Part shown: positions 8,373-17,268 of the stretch, piece after piece | Layout: the number at the start of each line of letters is the position of its first letter | Position numbering within the stretch: the stretch's first letter is position 1 | Source: Pseudomonas sp. DY-1 | GTDB lineage: Bacteria; Pseudomonadota; Gammaproteobacteria; Pseudomonadales; Pseudomonadaceae | DNA length: 64,000 nt | Assembly: GCF_003626975.1 (NCBI RefSeq) | Contig: NZ_CP032616.1 | Span: 3,720,001 to 3,784,000 of the forward strand | Reading direction: 5' to 3' | Program-made: the position numbers and the translations under genes | Notes under the pieces: model-generated | Told to the model about the DNA's origin: nothing | Database searches by the model: none | What the model saw: the letters and a program-made list of their open reading frames with translations, nothing else

Positions 8373-8397
8373 CTGTAGATTTCATGAAAATCTACAG
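8373..8397. promoter_or_regulatory. perfect 25-bp palindrome upstream of puuB
   Basis: Two perfect 10-bp arms, CTGTAGATTT and AAATCTACAG, around CATGA, placed 22 bases before the puuB ATG. Length, symmetry and position fit a repressor operator, most simply for the XRE-cupin regulator in the same operon. A second, smaller dyad (TTGTTT-N5-AAACAA) lies at 8423-8439. The rest of the gap to 8522 is AT-rich without other recognisable sites. Confidence 0.7.
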
Positions 8398-8522
8398 AAA
8401 AATATTCACTCAGCCAAGCAATTTGTTTGAAATAAACAACACAAGATCCGAGAAGCCGCACAAATAACAGCTATCTCAGGGTAGAGGTGATTGAAATTAC
8501 GGACAGACGTGCATGATTCAGC

Positions 8523-9428
8523 CTACTGCTGCGTCCACACCTGCGCCTTCAGGCACTCCGCTACGTAATCGAGAAAGCAGGTGATGCGAGAGGCCAGCGC
8601 GGTATTGCGGTAGTAGACGGCATTGATCGGCTGGCGCACTTCCAACGTCTCGCGTACCAGCACCTGCACCAGGCTGCCGTCCGCGCGGTCGGCCTGGGTC
8701 ATGAAATCGGAGAGACACACGATGCCGGCACCGGACAGGGCCAACTGGCGTAGCGTTTCGCCGCTGGAAGCCTTGATCGCAGGCTCGATCGGCAACTCGT
8801 CACCCAAGGTGTTGCGCAGGGGCCAGAGGTTGAGGGTTTCCGGCTGGGTGAAACCGATCAGACTGCGCTGCTGCAACGCTTCGACATCCTTCGGCGTGCC
8901 ATGAACCTTGAGGTAGGCGGGGCTGGCCAGCACACGGATGCGGCTGCTGCCAAGCGGGCGGGCGTGGAGGGTGGAATCGCGCAGGGTGCCGATGCGAATG
9001 GCGATATCAGTGCGATGCTCGATCAGGTCGATGATCTGGTCGCTGCTGTGTAGTTCCAGTTCGATCTCCGGGTAGCGCTCACGAAAACCCGCAACCAGCG
9101 GCACCAGCACATGCAGCATGAATGGCGAAGCGGCATTGACCCGCAGCCGTCCCGCTGGCTTCTGCCGGCGCAGGGCCATCTGCTCTTCGGCCTCCTCCAC
9201 CTGGGCGAGAATGCGCCGCGCCTGGCACAGGAACGCCTCGCCTTCCTCCGTCAGTTCCAGGCGCCGCGTGGTGCGGCGCAGCAGCGTGACATCGAGCTTT
9301 TCCTCCAACCGGCTCAGGGCGCGACTTACGCCCGAGGCGGTCTGCGCCAGTTGCTCGGCGGCGGCGGTGATCGAGCCGGTATCGACCACGGTGGCAAAGG
9401 CTTGCAGCTCGTCCAGGGTAGTTTTCAT
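8523..9428 (-). CDS. LysR-family transcriptional regulator
   Basis: A 301-aa regulator: winged helix at residues 1-62 (MKTTLDELQAFATVVDTGSI, LEEKLDVTLLRRTTRRLELT) and a LysR substrate-binding domain. It is divergent from dkgB across 119 bases, the same arrangement as yafC/dkgB in E. coli, so it probably controls dkgB. Effector unknown. Confidence 0.87.
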   Translation of the reverse strand: MKTTLDELQAFATVVDTGSITAAAEQLAQTASGVSRALSRLEEKLDVTLLRRTTRRLELTEEGEAFLCQARRILAQVEEAEEQMALRRQKPAGRLRVNAASPFMLHVLVPLVAGFRERYPEIELELHSSDQIIDLIEHRTDIAIRIGTLRDSTLHARPLGSSRIRVLASPAYLKVHGTPKDVEALQQRSLIGFTQPETLNLWPLRNTLGDELPIEPAIKASSGETLRQLALSGAGIVCLSDFMTQADRADGSLVQVLVRETLEVRQPINAVYYRNTALASRITCFLDYVAECLKAQVWTQQ

Positions 9429-9547
9429 TCGTGACTCCCAAGCAAATATCTTTGGCTTGATACTCGGTTTTTTCGCATGAGTCGAGCGGCGACACTGTGC
9501 GCCATCCGCCCTTTCTCGGGCATGTTCGACTGAACTGGAGATTCCTC

Positions 9548-10348
9548 ATGAGCATTCCCGCACTCGGCCTCGGCACGTTCCGCCTCAAGGAACAGCAGGT
9601 GATCGATTCGGTCAGCAATGGACTGGAACTGGGCTACCGCCACATCGACACCGCACAGATCTATGGCAACGAAACCGACGTTGGCCTGGCCATCGCCGAA
9701 AGCGGTGTGCCGCGTGACGAATTGTTCGTCACCACCAAGGTCTGGACGGAGAACCTCACCGCCGCCCGTTTGATCCCCAGCCTGGAAGAGAGCCTGGCCA
9801 AGCTGCGCCTGGAGCGGCTGGACCTGGCGCTGATCCACTGGCCCAGCCCCGCCGATGCCATTCCGGTGGCCGAGTACATGGGCGCCCTGGCCGAAGCCAG
9901 GGCACGCGGCCTGACGCTGCAGATCGGCATCTCCAACTTCACCCTCTCGCACATGCAGCAGGCTATCGACGCAGTTGGCAAGGAAGCTATCGCCACCAAC
10001 CAGGTGGAAATCCATCCCTTCCTGCAGAACCGCAAGGTCGTGGAGTTCGCCCGCAGCCAGGGTATCCACCTCACCGCCTACATGCCGCTGGCCTACGGCA
10101 AGGTCATGCACGACCCGGTGATCCGGGGCATCGCCACCGCCCACGACGCCACGCCGGCCCAGGTCGCCCTGGCCTGGCTGCTGCAGCAGGGCTTCGCGGT
10201 GATTCCCTCCTCCACCCGCCGCGATAACCTGGCCAGCAACCTGCGGGCCCAGGAGCTTGTGCTGACCGAAACTGAAATGGCGGCGATCGCGACACTGGAT
10301 CGCGGCGAGCGTCTGGCCGCGCCGGACTTCGCCCCGAACTGGGATTGA
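9548..10348 (+). CDS. dkgB: aldo-keto reductase, 2,5-diketo-D-gluconate reductase B type
   Basis: A 266-aa NADPH-dependent reductase of the aldo-keto reductase fold. The catalytic tetrad is visible as D34 ([10 protein letters not shown]), Y39, K64 (VTTKVW) and H97 (LIHWPS). Physiologically the family reduces diketogluconate and reactive aldehydes such as methylglyoxal. The ATG at 9548 follows GGAG; an upstream in-frame ATG would start before that site. Linked divergently to a LysR gene as in enterobacteria. The enzyme class is sure; the in vivo substrate is not. Confidence 0.88.
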   Translation: MSIPALGLGTFRLKEQQVIDSVSNGLELGYRHIDTAQIYGNETDVGLAIAESGVPRDELFVTTKVWTENLTAARLIPSLEESLAKLRLERLDLALIHWPSPADAIPVAEYMGALAEARARGLTLQIGISNFTLSHMQQAIDAVGKEAIATNQVEIHPFLQNRKVVEFARSQGIHLTAYMPLAYGKVMHDPVIRGIATAHDATPAQVALAWLLQQGFAVIPSSTRRDNLASNLRAQELVLTETEMAAIATLDRGERLAAPDFAPNWD

Positions 10349-10369
10349 GCGAGACGGCGAGGGCCGCTG

Positions 10370-10403
10370 CGCGGGCCTTTCGCGAATGAATTCGCTCCCA
10401 CCA
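10370..10403. repeat. REP-type repeat
   Basis: GCGCGGGCCTTTCGCGAATG followed by AATTCGCTCCCACC is the inverse orientation of the GGAGCGAATTCATTCGCGAA unit seen elsewhere in the window. Confidence 0.75.
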
Positions 10404-10480
10404 TCCAGGCAAACGGGCGAGTGACGGGGCCGCCGGATGCAACTACCCTCCTCCCTGATCTGCCAGGGAGAACTCCACCC

Positions 10481-11041
10481 ATGTCCATCCAACGCGCCTT
10501 GCCGCGACTCGTCTGCATCGCCGCACTGGCCCTGCTGGGTGCATGCACCCAGCAACAGCAGCAACCACCCGCCACGCCGCCAGCCGGCCAGCCGCAGGCA
10601 CCAGCCACCCCGCCGCAGGACCAACAGGCCAGCGAATTCGAAAGGCTCAAGCAACAGGCCGGACGTGGTGACCCTGACGCGCAGTACCAGCTCGGCAGCC
10701 TGTTCTTCGTCGGCAAGCCGCAGAAGGACCTCAAGCAGGCCGAGTACTGGTGGAAGCAAGCGGCCGACAAGGGGCATTCCCAGTCGGCCTTCAGCCTCGC
10801 CTTTCTCTACACCGGACGCGCCGACCCCGCCTTCGCCGATCAACGTGCCATGCACAAGTACCTCAGCCAGGCCTCTGCCGCCGGCAATGCCATGGCGCAG
10901 CACGTGCTGGGCAGCATGTACGCCCAGGGCGCCGAAGGTCTGAAACAGGACCCCAATCAGGCCCGCGCGCTATTCCAGAGCGCGTGCGACAAACAGTACC
11001 CACCGAGCTGCGAAGCGTTGAAGAAGCTGCAAGCGAATTGA
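10481..11041 (+). CDS. Sel1-repeat lipoprotein
   Basis: A 186-aa predicted lipoprotein: lipobox LLGAC with Cys22, then a Gln/Pro-rich linker (residues about 23-50), then about three Sel1/TPR-like repeats (GDPDAQYQLGSLFFVGK, KGHSQSAFSLAFLYTG, AGNAMAQHVLGSMYAQG). Thr follows the lipidated Cys, so outer-membrane sorting is expected. CAGGGAG precedes the ATG. Sel1 proteins are protein-interaction scaffolds; the partner is unknown and the flanking genes give no clue. Confidence 0.8.
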   Translation: MSIQRALPRLVCIAALALLGACTQQQQQPPATPPAGQPQAPATPPQDQQASEFERLKQQAGRGDPDAQYQLGSLFFVGKPQKDLKQAEYWWKQAADKGHSQSAFSLAFLYTGRADPAFADQRAMHKYLSQASAAGNAMAQHVLGSMYAQGAEGLKQDPNQARALFQSACDKQYPPSCEALKKLQAN

Positions 11042-11049
11042 GTCGATCT

Positions 11050-11120
11050 TGTAGGGGCGATTTCAATCGCCAAGCAGGTCGAAGACCTGCCCTGTAGGAG
11101 CGAATTCATTCGCGAAAGGG
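11050..11120. repeat. REP-type repeat, paired units
   Basis: TTGTAGGGGCGATTTCAATCGC, a GCAGGTC/GACCTGC hairpin, then TGTAGGAGCGAATTCATTCG. Same architecture as 4846-4932. Confidence 0.85.
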
Positions 11121-11153
11121 ATTGGCACCGAGCCAACCTGCGTCCCCACAAGC

Positions 11154-11183
11154 AAAAACGCCCGGCATTAGCCGGGCGCTTTC
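11154..11183. terminator. bidirectional terminator, Sel1 gene / TonB receptor gene
   Basis: AAAAA then CGCCCGGC-ATTA-GCCGGGCG then CTTTC. On the minus strand it gives a stem and T run 13 bases after the receptor stop. Confidence 0.85.
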
Positions 11184-11196
11184 ATTCACTGCGCGA

Positions 11197-13317
11197 TCAG
11201 AACCGGTAGTTGGCGCTGACCTCCAGGGTACGAGGTGCGCCGGGGGTGATCAGGTCCACCGAGCCATGGGCCGAGGCGTAGTAGTCGCGGTCGAACACGT
11301 TGTGCAGACGCAGCGCCATGTCCCATTGCGGCAGGTTGTAGAGCAGCGCCGCATCGAAGGTCGTGTAGCTGGGCATCACGACCTTGTTGTCCAGTGCGGT
11401 GTAGCGGTCATCCACGTAGTTGGCGCCCATGCCGAGACGCCATTCCGGGGTCAGCGAGCGCACCACCCAGAGGTTGGCGCTGTTGCGCGGCGTCAGGGTC
11501 GGTACCTGGCCTTCGTTGGGCACGCCGTTGGTCTTGTTGGTGGACTTGGTGATCTCCGCGTCCAGGTAAGCGTAGCCGCCGTAGACATTCCACTTCTCGG
11601 TGATCTGGCCGCTGAAGGTGGCTTCGAAACCATCGGTGCGCTGCTCACCGGCAAGCACCGTCAGGTTGGTGGTCGGGTCGGTGGTTTTCATGTTGGTGCG
11701 CTCGAGGCGGAACACCGCTGCGGTGACCGAGAGGCGGTTGTCGAGCAGGTCCCACTTGGCGCCCACCTCGTAGTTGGTGGTTTCTTCAGGCTCCAGGTGC
11801 TGGTTGCTCGGCGCCAGGGCAAACACTTCGCCCGACGGCTGATAACCACGGCTCACCGAGGCGTAGTAGGACTGGATCTGATCCGGCTGGAACACAAGGC
11901 CGGCACGCGGGCTCCAGGTCTTGTCGGTACGGTCCAGGTCGACGTTGGCCAGGCGATCATCATCATATTCCTGGCCAAAGATGTCGTAGCGTACGCCGAG
12001 CAGCGCCTTCCACTGCGAAGTCAGCTCGATCAGGTCCTGCACGTAGAAGCCGGCAGTGTCCTGGAAGTTGGTGCCCTTGGAAGACAGGTTGCTGGCGTGC
12101 TCCGGTACCGGAACCAGGGCGTCACGGTAGACCGGAACCTGCGCCACGTTGTTCTGGCTGAATACGCGCTGGTACTTGTCCTGGTGGCCCAGCTCCACAC
12201 CGTAGAGCAGGCTGTGCTGCATTCCGGCCAGTTGGGCCTGCTGCTTCAGTTCGGTCTGGTTGAACACACCGTACTCATCACGCGCCACGTTTCCACGGTT
12301 CAGTTTCACCAGCAGCTCGCCGTTGGGGGCGGTGACGAAACGGGTCGGACTGCTGTCGGCCAGGGTGTTGTTGCGGTCCAGGTCGTAGTGGTAGTAGCGG
12401 GTGGTGTTGCTCAACGTCAGCTCGTCGTTGATGCGGTAGTCCAGGCCGGCAGTGAAGGAGAACACTTCACTGCGGGCGTAGTCCTGGTCCGCGTCACCGG
12501 AGCCGAAGCGCTTCTCGCGGTCGACGTGTACCGGGCGATCGCCAAGCGCGGGGATACCGAAATCGATCAAGCGCTTGTCGTAGAGGTAGGTGGCGCCCAG
12601 GTTGAGCTCCAGGTCATCGGACAGCTTGAAGAAAGCGGACGGCGCAATCGCCTTGCGGTCGATGTAGCCGTCATCGCGGAAGGTGTCGCTGTCTTCGAAC
12701 GCACCGGTGACGCGGAACGCCTTGTCGCGCTGCTGCTGGTCGCCCCAGCCGGCATCGAACTGGGTGCGACGCTTGCCTTCACTGTCGAAGCTGACACCCA
12801 GCTCCCGCTTGGGATCAAAACCGGGCTTCTTGCTCACGCTGTTGATCAGGCCACCGGAAGAACCACGCCCGTAAAGCACGGCAGCCGGGCCCTTGATGAC
12901 CTCGACGCGTTCGACGTTGGAGAGGTCGCGGAAGTACAGCGCGTCATCACGGATGCCGTCTACGAACATATCGCCAATGGCGCTGAATCCGCGGATGGTG
13001 ACCTGGTCGCGCTGGCCATCACCGTTGGAAAGACCAATGCCGGGGACGTTCTTCAGCACGTCTTCCATGGACTGGGCGCCCTGGTCCTTGATCACGCTCT
13101 CAGGCACCACGTTGACGGTCTGGGGAATGTCACGCAGTGGCGCGTCGATCTTCAGCCCGCTTCGGCTCTCGGTGGCCTTGTAGCTTTGCTGCTCGTAGGC
13201 ACTGGTCACCGAGGTCGCCGGAATGGCCAGCGCCTCCCCGGTTTCAGCCTGGACAGCGGGAATTACCAGCAGGCCCAGCATCGGCAGAGATGCCGGGGCA
13301 ATACGCTTTCTAGCCAC
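11197..13317 (-). CDS. TonB-dependent siderophore receptor
   Basis: A 706-aa outer-membrane receptor. A signal peptide of about 24 residues ends at AVQA. The plug domain has IPQTVNVVPESVIKDQGAQS, the MEDVLKNVPGI segment and VERVEVIKGPAAVLYGRGSS; the barrel ends in LEVSANYRF with a terminal Phe. It most resembles the Fiu/PiuA catecholate group, but ligand cannot be read from sequence. I prefer the GTG at 13317: TAAGGA lies at proper spacing before it, while the ATG at 13335 has no ribosome binding site. A dyad resembling a Fur site lies upstream. The AraC gene upstream reads in the same direction and may be unrelated. Confidence 0.88.
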   Translation of the reverse strand: MARKRIAPASLPMLGLLVIPAVQAETGEALAIPATSVTSAYEQQSYKATESRSGLKIDAPLRDIPQTVNVVPESVIKDQGAQSMEDVLKNVPGIGLSNGDGQRDQVTIRGFSAIGDMFVDGIRDDALYFRDLSNVERVEVIKGPAAVLYGRGSSGGLINSVSKKPGFDPKRELGVSFDSEGKRRTQFDAGWGDQQQRDKAFRVTGAFEDSDTFRDDGYIDRKAIAPSAFFKLSDDLELNLGATYLYDKRLIDFGIPALGDRPVHVDREKRFGSGDADQDYARSEVFSFTAGLDYRINDELTLSNTTRYYHYDLDRNNTLADSSPTRFVTAPNGELLVKLNRGNVARDEYGVFNQTELKQQAQLAGMQHSLLYGVELGHQDKYQRVFSQNNVAQVPVYRDALVPVPEHASNLSSKGTNFQDTAGFYVQDLIELTSQWKALLGVRYDIFGQEYDDDRLANVDLDRTDKTWSPRAGLVFQPDQIQSYYASVSRGYQPSGEVFALAPSNQHLEPEETTNYEVGAKWDLLDNRLSVTAAVFRLERTNMKTTDPTTNLTVLAGEQRTDGFEATFSGQITEKWNVYGGYAYLDAEITKSTNKTNGVPNEGQVPTLTPRNSANLWVVRSLTPEWRLGMGANYVDDRYTALDNKVVMPSYTTFDAALLYNLPQWDMALRLHNVFDRDYYASAHGSVDLITPGAPRTLEVSANYRF

Positions 13318-13368
13318 CAAGAGTTCCTTAGTCATTGTGAAAAAGAACAAATGGTAACAATTAGCATT

Positions 13369-13394
13369 TGCAAATCAAATGTAAATGATTCGCA
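13369..13394. promoter_or_regulatory. possible Fur operator before the siderophore receptor
   Basis: TGCAAATCA-N8-TGATTCGCA is a near-perfect dyad in the 88-base gap upstream of the receptor. On the minus strand it contains AATCATTT/ATTTGATTT, loosely like the Fur consensus GATAATGATAATCATTATC. Placement is right for iron repression; match is partial. Confidence 0.45.
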
Positions 13395-13405
13395 GATGGT
13401 GAGTT

Positions 13406-14365
13406 TTATCGATTGATTTTCGTGGCATTCCTTGCAGCACCGGGCGCCATGCCATGGCAGCGCTTGAAGGCGCGACTGAAGGCAGCTTCCGACTGATAGC
13501 CCAGGCGCTCGGCCAGGGCCGCGATTGACACGTCCCCTTCCTGCAACCAGCCCAGCGCAAGGTTCATGCGCCAGCGGGTCAGGTATTGCATGGCCGGTTC
13601 GCCCACCAGGGCGGTGAAGCGTGCGGCGAAGGCGGAGCGCGACATGGCAGCGACTTCGGCCAGGGACACGAGACTCCAGTCTCGCGCCGGGTCACGGTGA
13701 ATCAGGCCGATGGCGCGACCGATCTGGCGGTCCTGCAAGGCACCAAGCCAGCCGGTTTGGGCCGCAGGGTCGCGCTCGATCCAGGCACGAATGGCCTGGA
13801 TCACCAGGATGTCGGCCAGCCGCGTTACCACCGTCTCGCCACCCGGGCGCATGGCTCGTGCCTCGTCGCGCATGAAGCGCAAGGTACCCTGCAGCCAGTC
13901 GGCGTGTTCGGCGCTGGTCGCCTCCACGTGCAACAACGGCGGAAGCAGGCGTACCAGTTGCCGCGCCACCGGATGGTCGAAGCGCACTGCCCCGCAGACC
14001 AGGCTAACCGGAGCGCCGCCGCCGCCATGGCGAATGATCTCGTAGCGGTCGCTCAGGCACTCTCGCGGCAGATCGAACAACGGCACCGCCGCCACGTTCC
14101 TCCCGCTCAGCAGGCTATGGCCCTGACCATGGGGCACCAGCGCCAGGTCGCCCGCGCGCAGTAGCAGCGGTTCGTGCCCGCCCACTTCGAGCCAGCATTC
14201 GCCGGATGTCACCACATGGAACATCAGGCAGTCCTCCATCGACGGCAGCCCCAGCCCCCAGGGCGCGGTGAACTCAGATGCGCAATAGAGCGTCCCGCTC
14301 ATGCGCAGCAGGTGCAGTGCTTCACCCAGGGGATCGTGGGATTGCCAGGGGGTGTTCGGGTCCAT
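13406..14365 (-). CDS. AraC-family regulator (cupin_6 type)
   Basis: A 319-aa regulator: N-terminal cupin-like sensor (residues about 20-190; CLMFHVVTSGECWLEVGG, LLLRAGDLALVPHGQGHSL) and C-terminal double helix-turn-helix (LAEVAAMSRSAFAARFTALV, LAERLGYQSEAAFSRAFKR). The ATG at 14365 gives the usual family start; upstream in-frame ATGs exist without better ribosome binding sites. It is divergent from the NmrA-like reductase across 136 bases containing a dyad, so that gene is its likeliest target. Confidence 0.85.
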   Translation of the reverse strand: MDPNTPWQSHDPLGEALHLLRMSGTLYCASEFTAPWGLGLPSMEDCLMFHVVTSGECWLEVGGHEPLLLRAGDLALVPHGQGHSLLSGRNVAAVPLFDLPRECLSDRYEIIRHGGGGAPVSLVCGAVRFDHPVARQLVRLLPPLLHVEATSAEHADWLQGTLRFMRDEARAMRPGGETVVTRLADILVIQAIRAWIERDPAAQTGWLGALQDRQIGRAIGLIHRDPARDWSLVSLAEVAAMSRSAFAARFTALVGEPAMQYLTRWRMNLALGWLQEGDVSIAALAERLGYQSEAAFSRAFKRCHGMAPGAARNATKINR

Positions 14366-14382
14366 GGTGGCTTGCTCATCTC

Positions 14383-14428
14383 TGGACGATTGATCATGAA
14401 TCATCGACCCGTGATCATTGTTCGTCCA
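14383..14428. promoter_or_regulatory. dyad between the AraC and NmrA-like genes
   Basis: TGGACGATTGATCA and the inverted TGATCATTGTTCGTCCA flank 15 bases. The outer TGGACGA/TCGTCCA and inner TGATCA parts are perfect, with a 3-base insertion in one arm. Likely operator of the divergent pair. Confidence 0.45.
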
Positions 14429-14501
14429 ATGCTCTCGGCTGAGACTTGATCTCAAGCGCTCAGGCATGTGCCGGACAGACAAGCGCGACCAGGAGGACGA
14501 G

Positions 14502-15374
14502 ATGATCACGGTAATGGGTGCCACCGGGCACACGGGCAAACGCATCGCCTGGCAACTGCTGAAAGCGGGTCATCCGGTTCGCGCACTGGGACGTTCGGCT
14601 GAACGCCTGGCCGAGCTGAAGGATGCCGGGGCCGAAGTGATGGCCGGTGAGCCGAACGATGCGGCTTACCTGACCAAGGCCTTTCATGGCGCCGACGTGG
14701 TCTACACCTTGCTGCCCTACGACCCGTCGGTGGCCGATTACATGGCGCAGCAGGCAGATGTGGGTGAAGCCATCGTGAAGGCGATACGCAACAGCGGCGT
14801 CCGCCGCGTGGTGGCGCTATCGAGCGTCGGCGCGGAGCTGGCTTCGGGCAACGGTCCGATTGCCAGCATGCATGAGCAGGAAGTGCGCCTGCGCGCGGTG
14901 TCGAGCGTCGATGTGCTGATCCTTCGGGCGGGTGTCTTTTTTGAGAACCTGCTGCCGGCGCTGTACATGATCGAGCAGCACGGCCTGGTGGCCGACGGCG
15001 TCGACGCGGACGTGCCGGTGCCGATGATCGCCTCGCAGGACATCGCCGATGCAGCCCTCGCCGCGCTGCTCGACCGCGATTGGCACGGAGTACAGGTGCG
15101 CGAACTGCTGGGACAGCGGGACATCAGTTATGGCGAGGCCACGCGCATCCTGGGCGAGCACCTGGGTCGGCCGGACCTGCCCTATGTGCAACTGCCCTAT
15201 GGCGAAATGGCGGGGATGCTGCAGGAAGCGGGGTTCTCGGCAGACCTCGCCGGGCTCTATGCGGAGCTGGCCCAGGGCATCAACGAGCGGCGGGTGAAGT
15301 CCCTGGAAGGACGGCGTCCTGAAAACACCACGGCGACGTCATTCGAGGCGTTCGTGGCGGAGATGGTGGTTTAA
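14502..15374 (+). CDS. NAD(P)-binding NmrA/atypical SDR family protein
   Basis: A 290-aa protein with a Rossmann dinucleotide motif at residues 6-12 (GATGHTG), R34/R38-type NADP contacts (RALGRSAERL), and the NmrA-family layout (VVYTLLPYD, VVALSSVGAEL, LRAGVFFENLLP). Such proteins are quinone/NADPH reductases or redox sensors. AGGAGG precedes the ATG at 14502. Transcribed divergently from an AraC regulator, a common pairing for stress-induced reductases. Substrate unknown. Confidence 0.83.
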   Translation: MITVMGATGHTGKRIAWQLLKAGHPVRALGRSAERLAELKDAGAEVMAGEPNDAAYLTKAFHGADVVYTLLPYDPSVADYMAQQADVGEAIVKAIRNSGVRRVVALSSVGAELASGNGPIASMHEQEVRLRAVSSVDVLILRAGVFFENLLPALYMIEQHGLVADGVDADVPVPMIASQDIADAALAALLDRDWHGVQVRELLGQRDISYGEATRILGEHLGRPDLPYVQLPYGEMAGMLQEAGFSADLAGLYAELAQGINERRVKSLEGRRPENTTATSFEAFVAEMVV

Positions 15375-15428
15375 GTCACCCTGGGGCGATGCTCAGCTGC
15401 GCAGCCCTTGGCGACCTGCACGCCTGCG

Positions 15429-15686
15429 TCAGCTGTTGGCGCAGGCGCTGGACTCCTTCAGGTAGGTCACGGATTTCTCTTCGCCCTGGGAATCGACGTA
15501 GGTCATCTTCGCCTGGATGGTCTCGCAGGTCAGTGAGTTGGGCTCGTCTATGGAGATGACACGGGCGACGTCCAGCGGCATGCCGTAGCTGTAGGGCACG
15601 GATTCAGCGGATTTCGCGGCGAAGACACTGCCGCTGGCCAGGAAAGCGAGCAGCAAGGTGGTACTGGTGGCGATTGCACGGTTCAT
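15429..15686 (-). CDS. DUF2790 family small exported protein
   Basis: An 85-aa protein with a signal peptide (cleavage near VFAAKSAE, residues 22-25) and the Pseudomonas DUF2790 signature YSYGMPLDVARVISID...C...MTYVDSQGE. Two cysteines (in LTCETIQ and SSACANS) could form a periplasmic disulphide. AGGAG precedes the ATG at 15686. DUF2790 proteins occur in many copies in pseudomonads, often linked to copper or stress regulons; no function is established. Confidence 0.75.
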   Translation of the reverse strand: MNRAIATSTTLLLAFLASGSVFAAKSAESVPYSYGMPLDVARVISIDEPNSLTCETIQAKMTYVDSQGEEKSVTYLKESSACANS

Positions 15687-15909
15687 GGTGGTTCTCCTGA
15701 TTTGACTGGAAGGCCCTGACATCGTTGCCGATGCGTGCTCGGCCCATGTGCCAATTCGACTCCAGGCAAGGCGCAGGAAAAAGACGCCTTTGCTGAAAGC
15801 GCTTTTCCGCGGCGCGCAACAATCTTCGCCGCCCGACGGTCATGCCCCCGCTTACGACGGGGTCTATCGTTCCCTGACCGGCAAACGGCCAGCAGGAGAG
15901 GACCCGGCC

Positions 15910-16641
15910 ATGAACACCAGTGATCTGCTCGAACAACTACTGCGGTCCGGCCAGGCCGGGGCAGCGCAACGGGGCGAAGCAGGAATGTCGTCGCAGGACC
16001 CTCTGGGCGGACTCGGCGGTCTGTTGGGCGGTCTCATGGGAGGTGGCGGCGGCGCCAATGCCGGACTGGGAGGCTTGCTCGGCGGCATCCTTGGCGGTGG
16101 CCAGGGCGGTGCATCCATGGGTGGTGGCTCGATGGGGAGTGGTGGCGGGCGTGCCGGCGGAATGAACTACGCTGCGCTGGCCTCCCTGGGCATGATGGCC
16201 TTTCAGGCGTATCAGTCCTGGCAGCGCCAGCAGTCTTCCGCCCCCCAGCAGGCAATCAGCACGGTGGACCAGCTTTCCGGCGCCGAAGCCGATGACCACA
16301 GCCTGGCCATCCTTCGCGCATTGATCGCCGCGGCCAAGGCGGACGGGCGCATCGACGAGCAGGAAAAACAGACCATCTACGCGGAGATTTCCCGGCATAC
16401 CGACGACCCGCAATTGCAGGAGTGGCTGGACCAGGAAGTGCGCAGCCCGCTGGATGCAGCCGACGTGGCGCAGTCCGCCACGGACCCTGGCATGGCCGCC
16501 GAGATGTACCTGGCCAGCGTGATGCTGGTGGATGACCAGCAGGCTGCGGAACGCAGCTACCTGGACGAACTGGCCTATCAGCTGAAACTCGATCCGGACC
16601 TGCAGGCCCATCTGGAGCAACAGGCGCGGGGCAATGCCTAA
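15910..16641 (+). CDS. TerB/DUF533-family protein (YebE-like)
   Basis: A 243-aa protein: an N-terminal part, a glycine-rich low-complexity stretch at about residues 30-86 with repeated GGLLGG blocks, a short hydrophobic segment (LASLGMMAFQAYQSW), and a C-terminal TerB-like helical domain (ILRALIAAAKADGRIDEQEK, AEMYLASVMLVDDQQAAERSY cut between). E. coli YebE, an inner-membrane-associated protein of unknown role, has the same plan. AGGAGAGG precedes the ATG. Its stop overlaps tail-to-tail by four bases with the next gene on the other strand. Confidence 0.78.
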   Translation: MNTSDLLEQLLRSGQAGAAQRGEAGMSSQDPLGGLGGLLGGLMGGGGGANAGLGGLLGGILGGGQGGASMGGGSMGSGGGRAGGMNYAALASLGMMAFQAYQSWQRQQSSAPQQAISTVDQLSGAEADDHSLAILRALIAAAKADGRIDEQEKQTIYAEISRHTDDPQLQEWLDQEVRSPLDAADVAQSATDPGMAAEMYLASVMLVDDQQAAERSYLDELAYQLKLDPDLQAHLEQQARGNA

Positions 16642-17090
16642 GGCGTAACCTGATAGCCACGCTGCTGCAGGCAGCTCATATAGGCCGACGACGCCGTGCT
16701 GCTAGCCTGCTCGTTGGTGCGGCGGTTCTGCCGACGCTCCTGGCGTTGGCGCGAGCCGCCGACTACGGCACCGGCCACGGCGGCGTCCTTGGCTTTCTCT
16801 TGCCGGTACTCCTTCTGCAGATCGTCATCGATACGGTCGTAGTCGTTGCTGCGCGCCTGGCCAACGACGGCACCGGCCATCGCCCCCGTGGCGGCACCCC
16901 GGACACGACCGCCGCTTGGGTTGGTGTCGGCGGGAGGAGCGGCGCTGCCGGCCTGGGCCTGACAGTTGGCGACGTCCTGCTGGATCTGCTGCTGGGTCTG
17001 CCCCTGCAGGGGCACCACGGTTTCGGCGATAGCCGGCAGGCAGATGAATGCGGCGAGCAAGGTCCAGCGACAAGGGGAGAAGGGACTCAT
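16638..17090 (-). CDS. glycine-zipper exported protein
   Basis: A 150-aa protein with a signal peptide (residues 1-22, cleavage after PAIA) and two glycine-zipper segments, GAATGAMAGAVVG and AAVAGAVVG, separated by a charged helix rich in Asp, Lys and Arg. The YMGG/glycine-zipper family forms membrane-inserting helices in the envelope; no specific function is known. Start at 17090 gives the signal peptide directly. Convergent with, and overlapping by four bases, the TerB-like gene, itself Gly-rich. Confidence 0.72.
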   Translation of the reverse strand: MSPFSPCRWTLLAAFICLPAIAETVVPLQGQTQQQIQQDVANCQAQAGSAAPPADTNPSGGRVRGAATGAMAGAVVGQARSNDYDRIDDDLQKEYRQEKAKDAAVAGAVVGGSRQRQERRQNRRTNEQASSTASSAYMSCLQQRGYQVTP

Positions 17091-17268
17091 GGTGACGAGG
17101 CTCCCGAAGGATGTGGGTGGGACCGGTGTAACGCCGGTCGTGTTCCGTTCAGTCTGGGTCGGTACCAGGCACTGCGACAGGGGTGCCGACCAGTGGGCGT
17201 CGCATGCCGGCTTCAGGTAGCCTTGCGCACCCGCTAACCTCCAAGCACGCCACCGACCGAGCCCGTCC

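Noticed and set aside
11122..13416. 764-codon open frame antisense to the TonB receptor
   Set aside because: Shadow frame; the minus-strand product has a complete plug and barrel with signal peptide.
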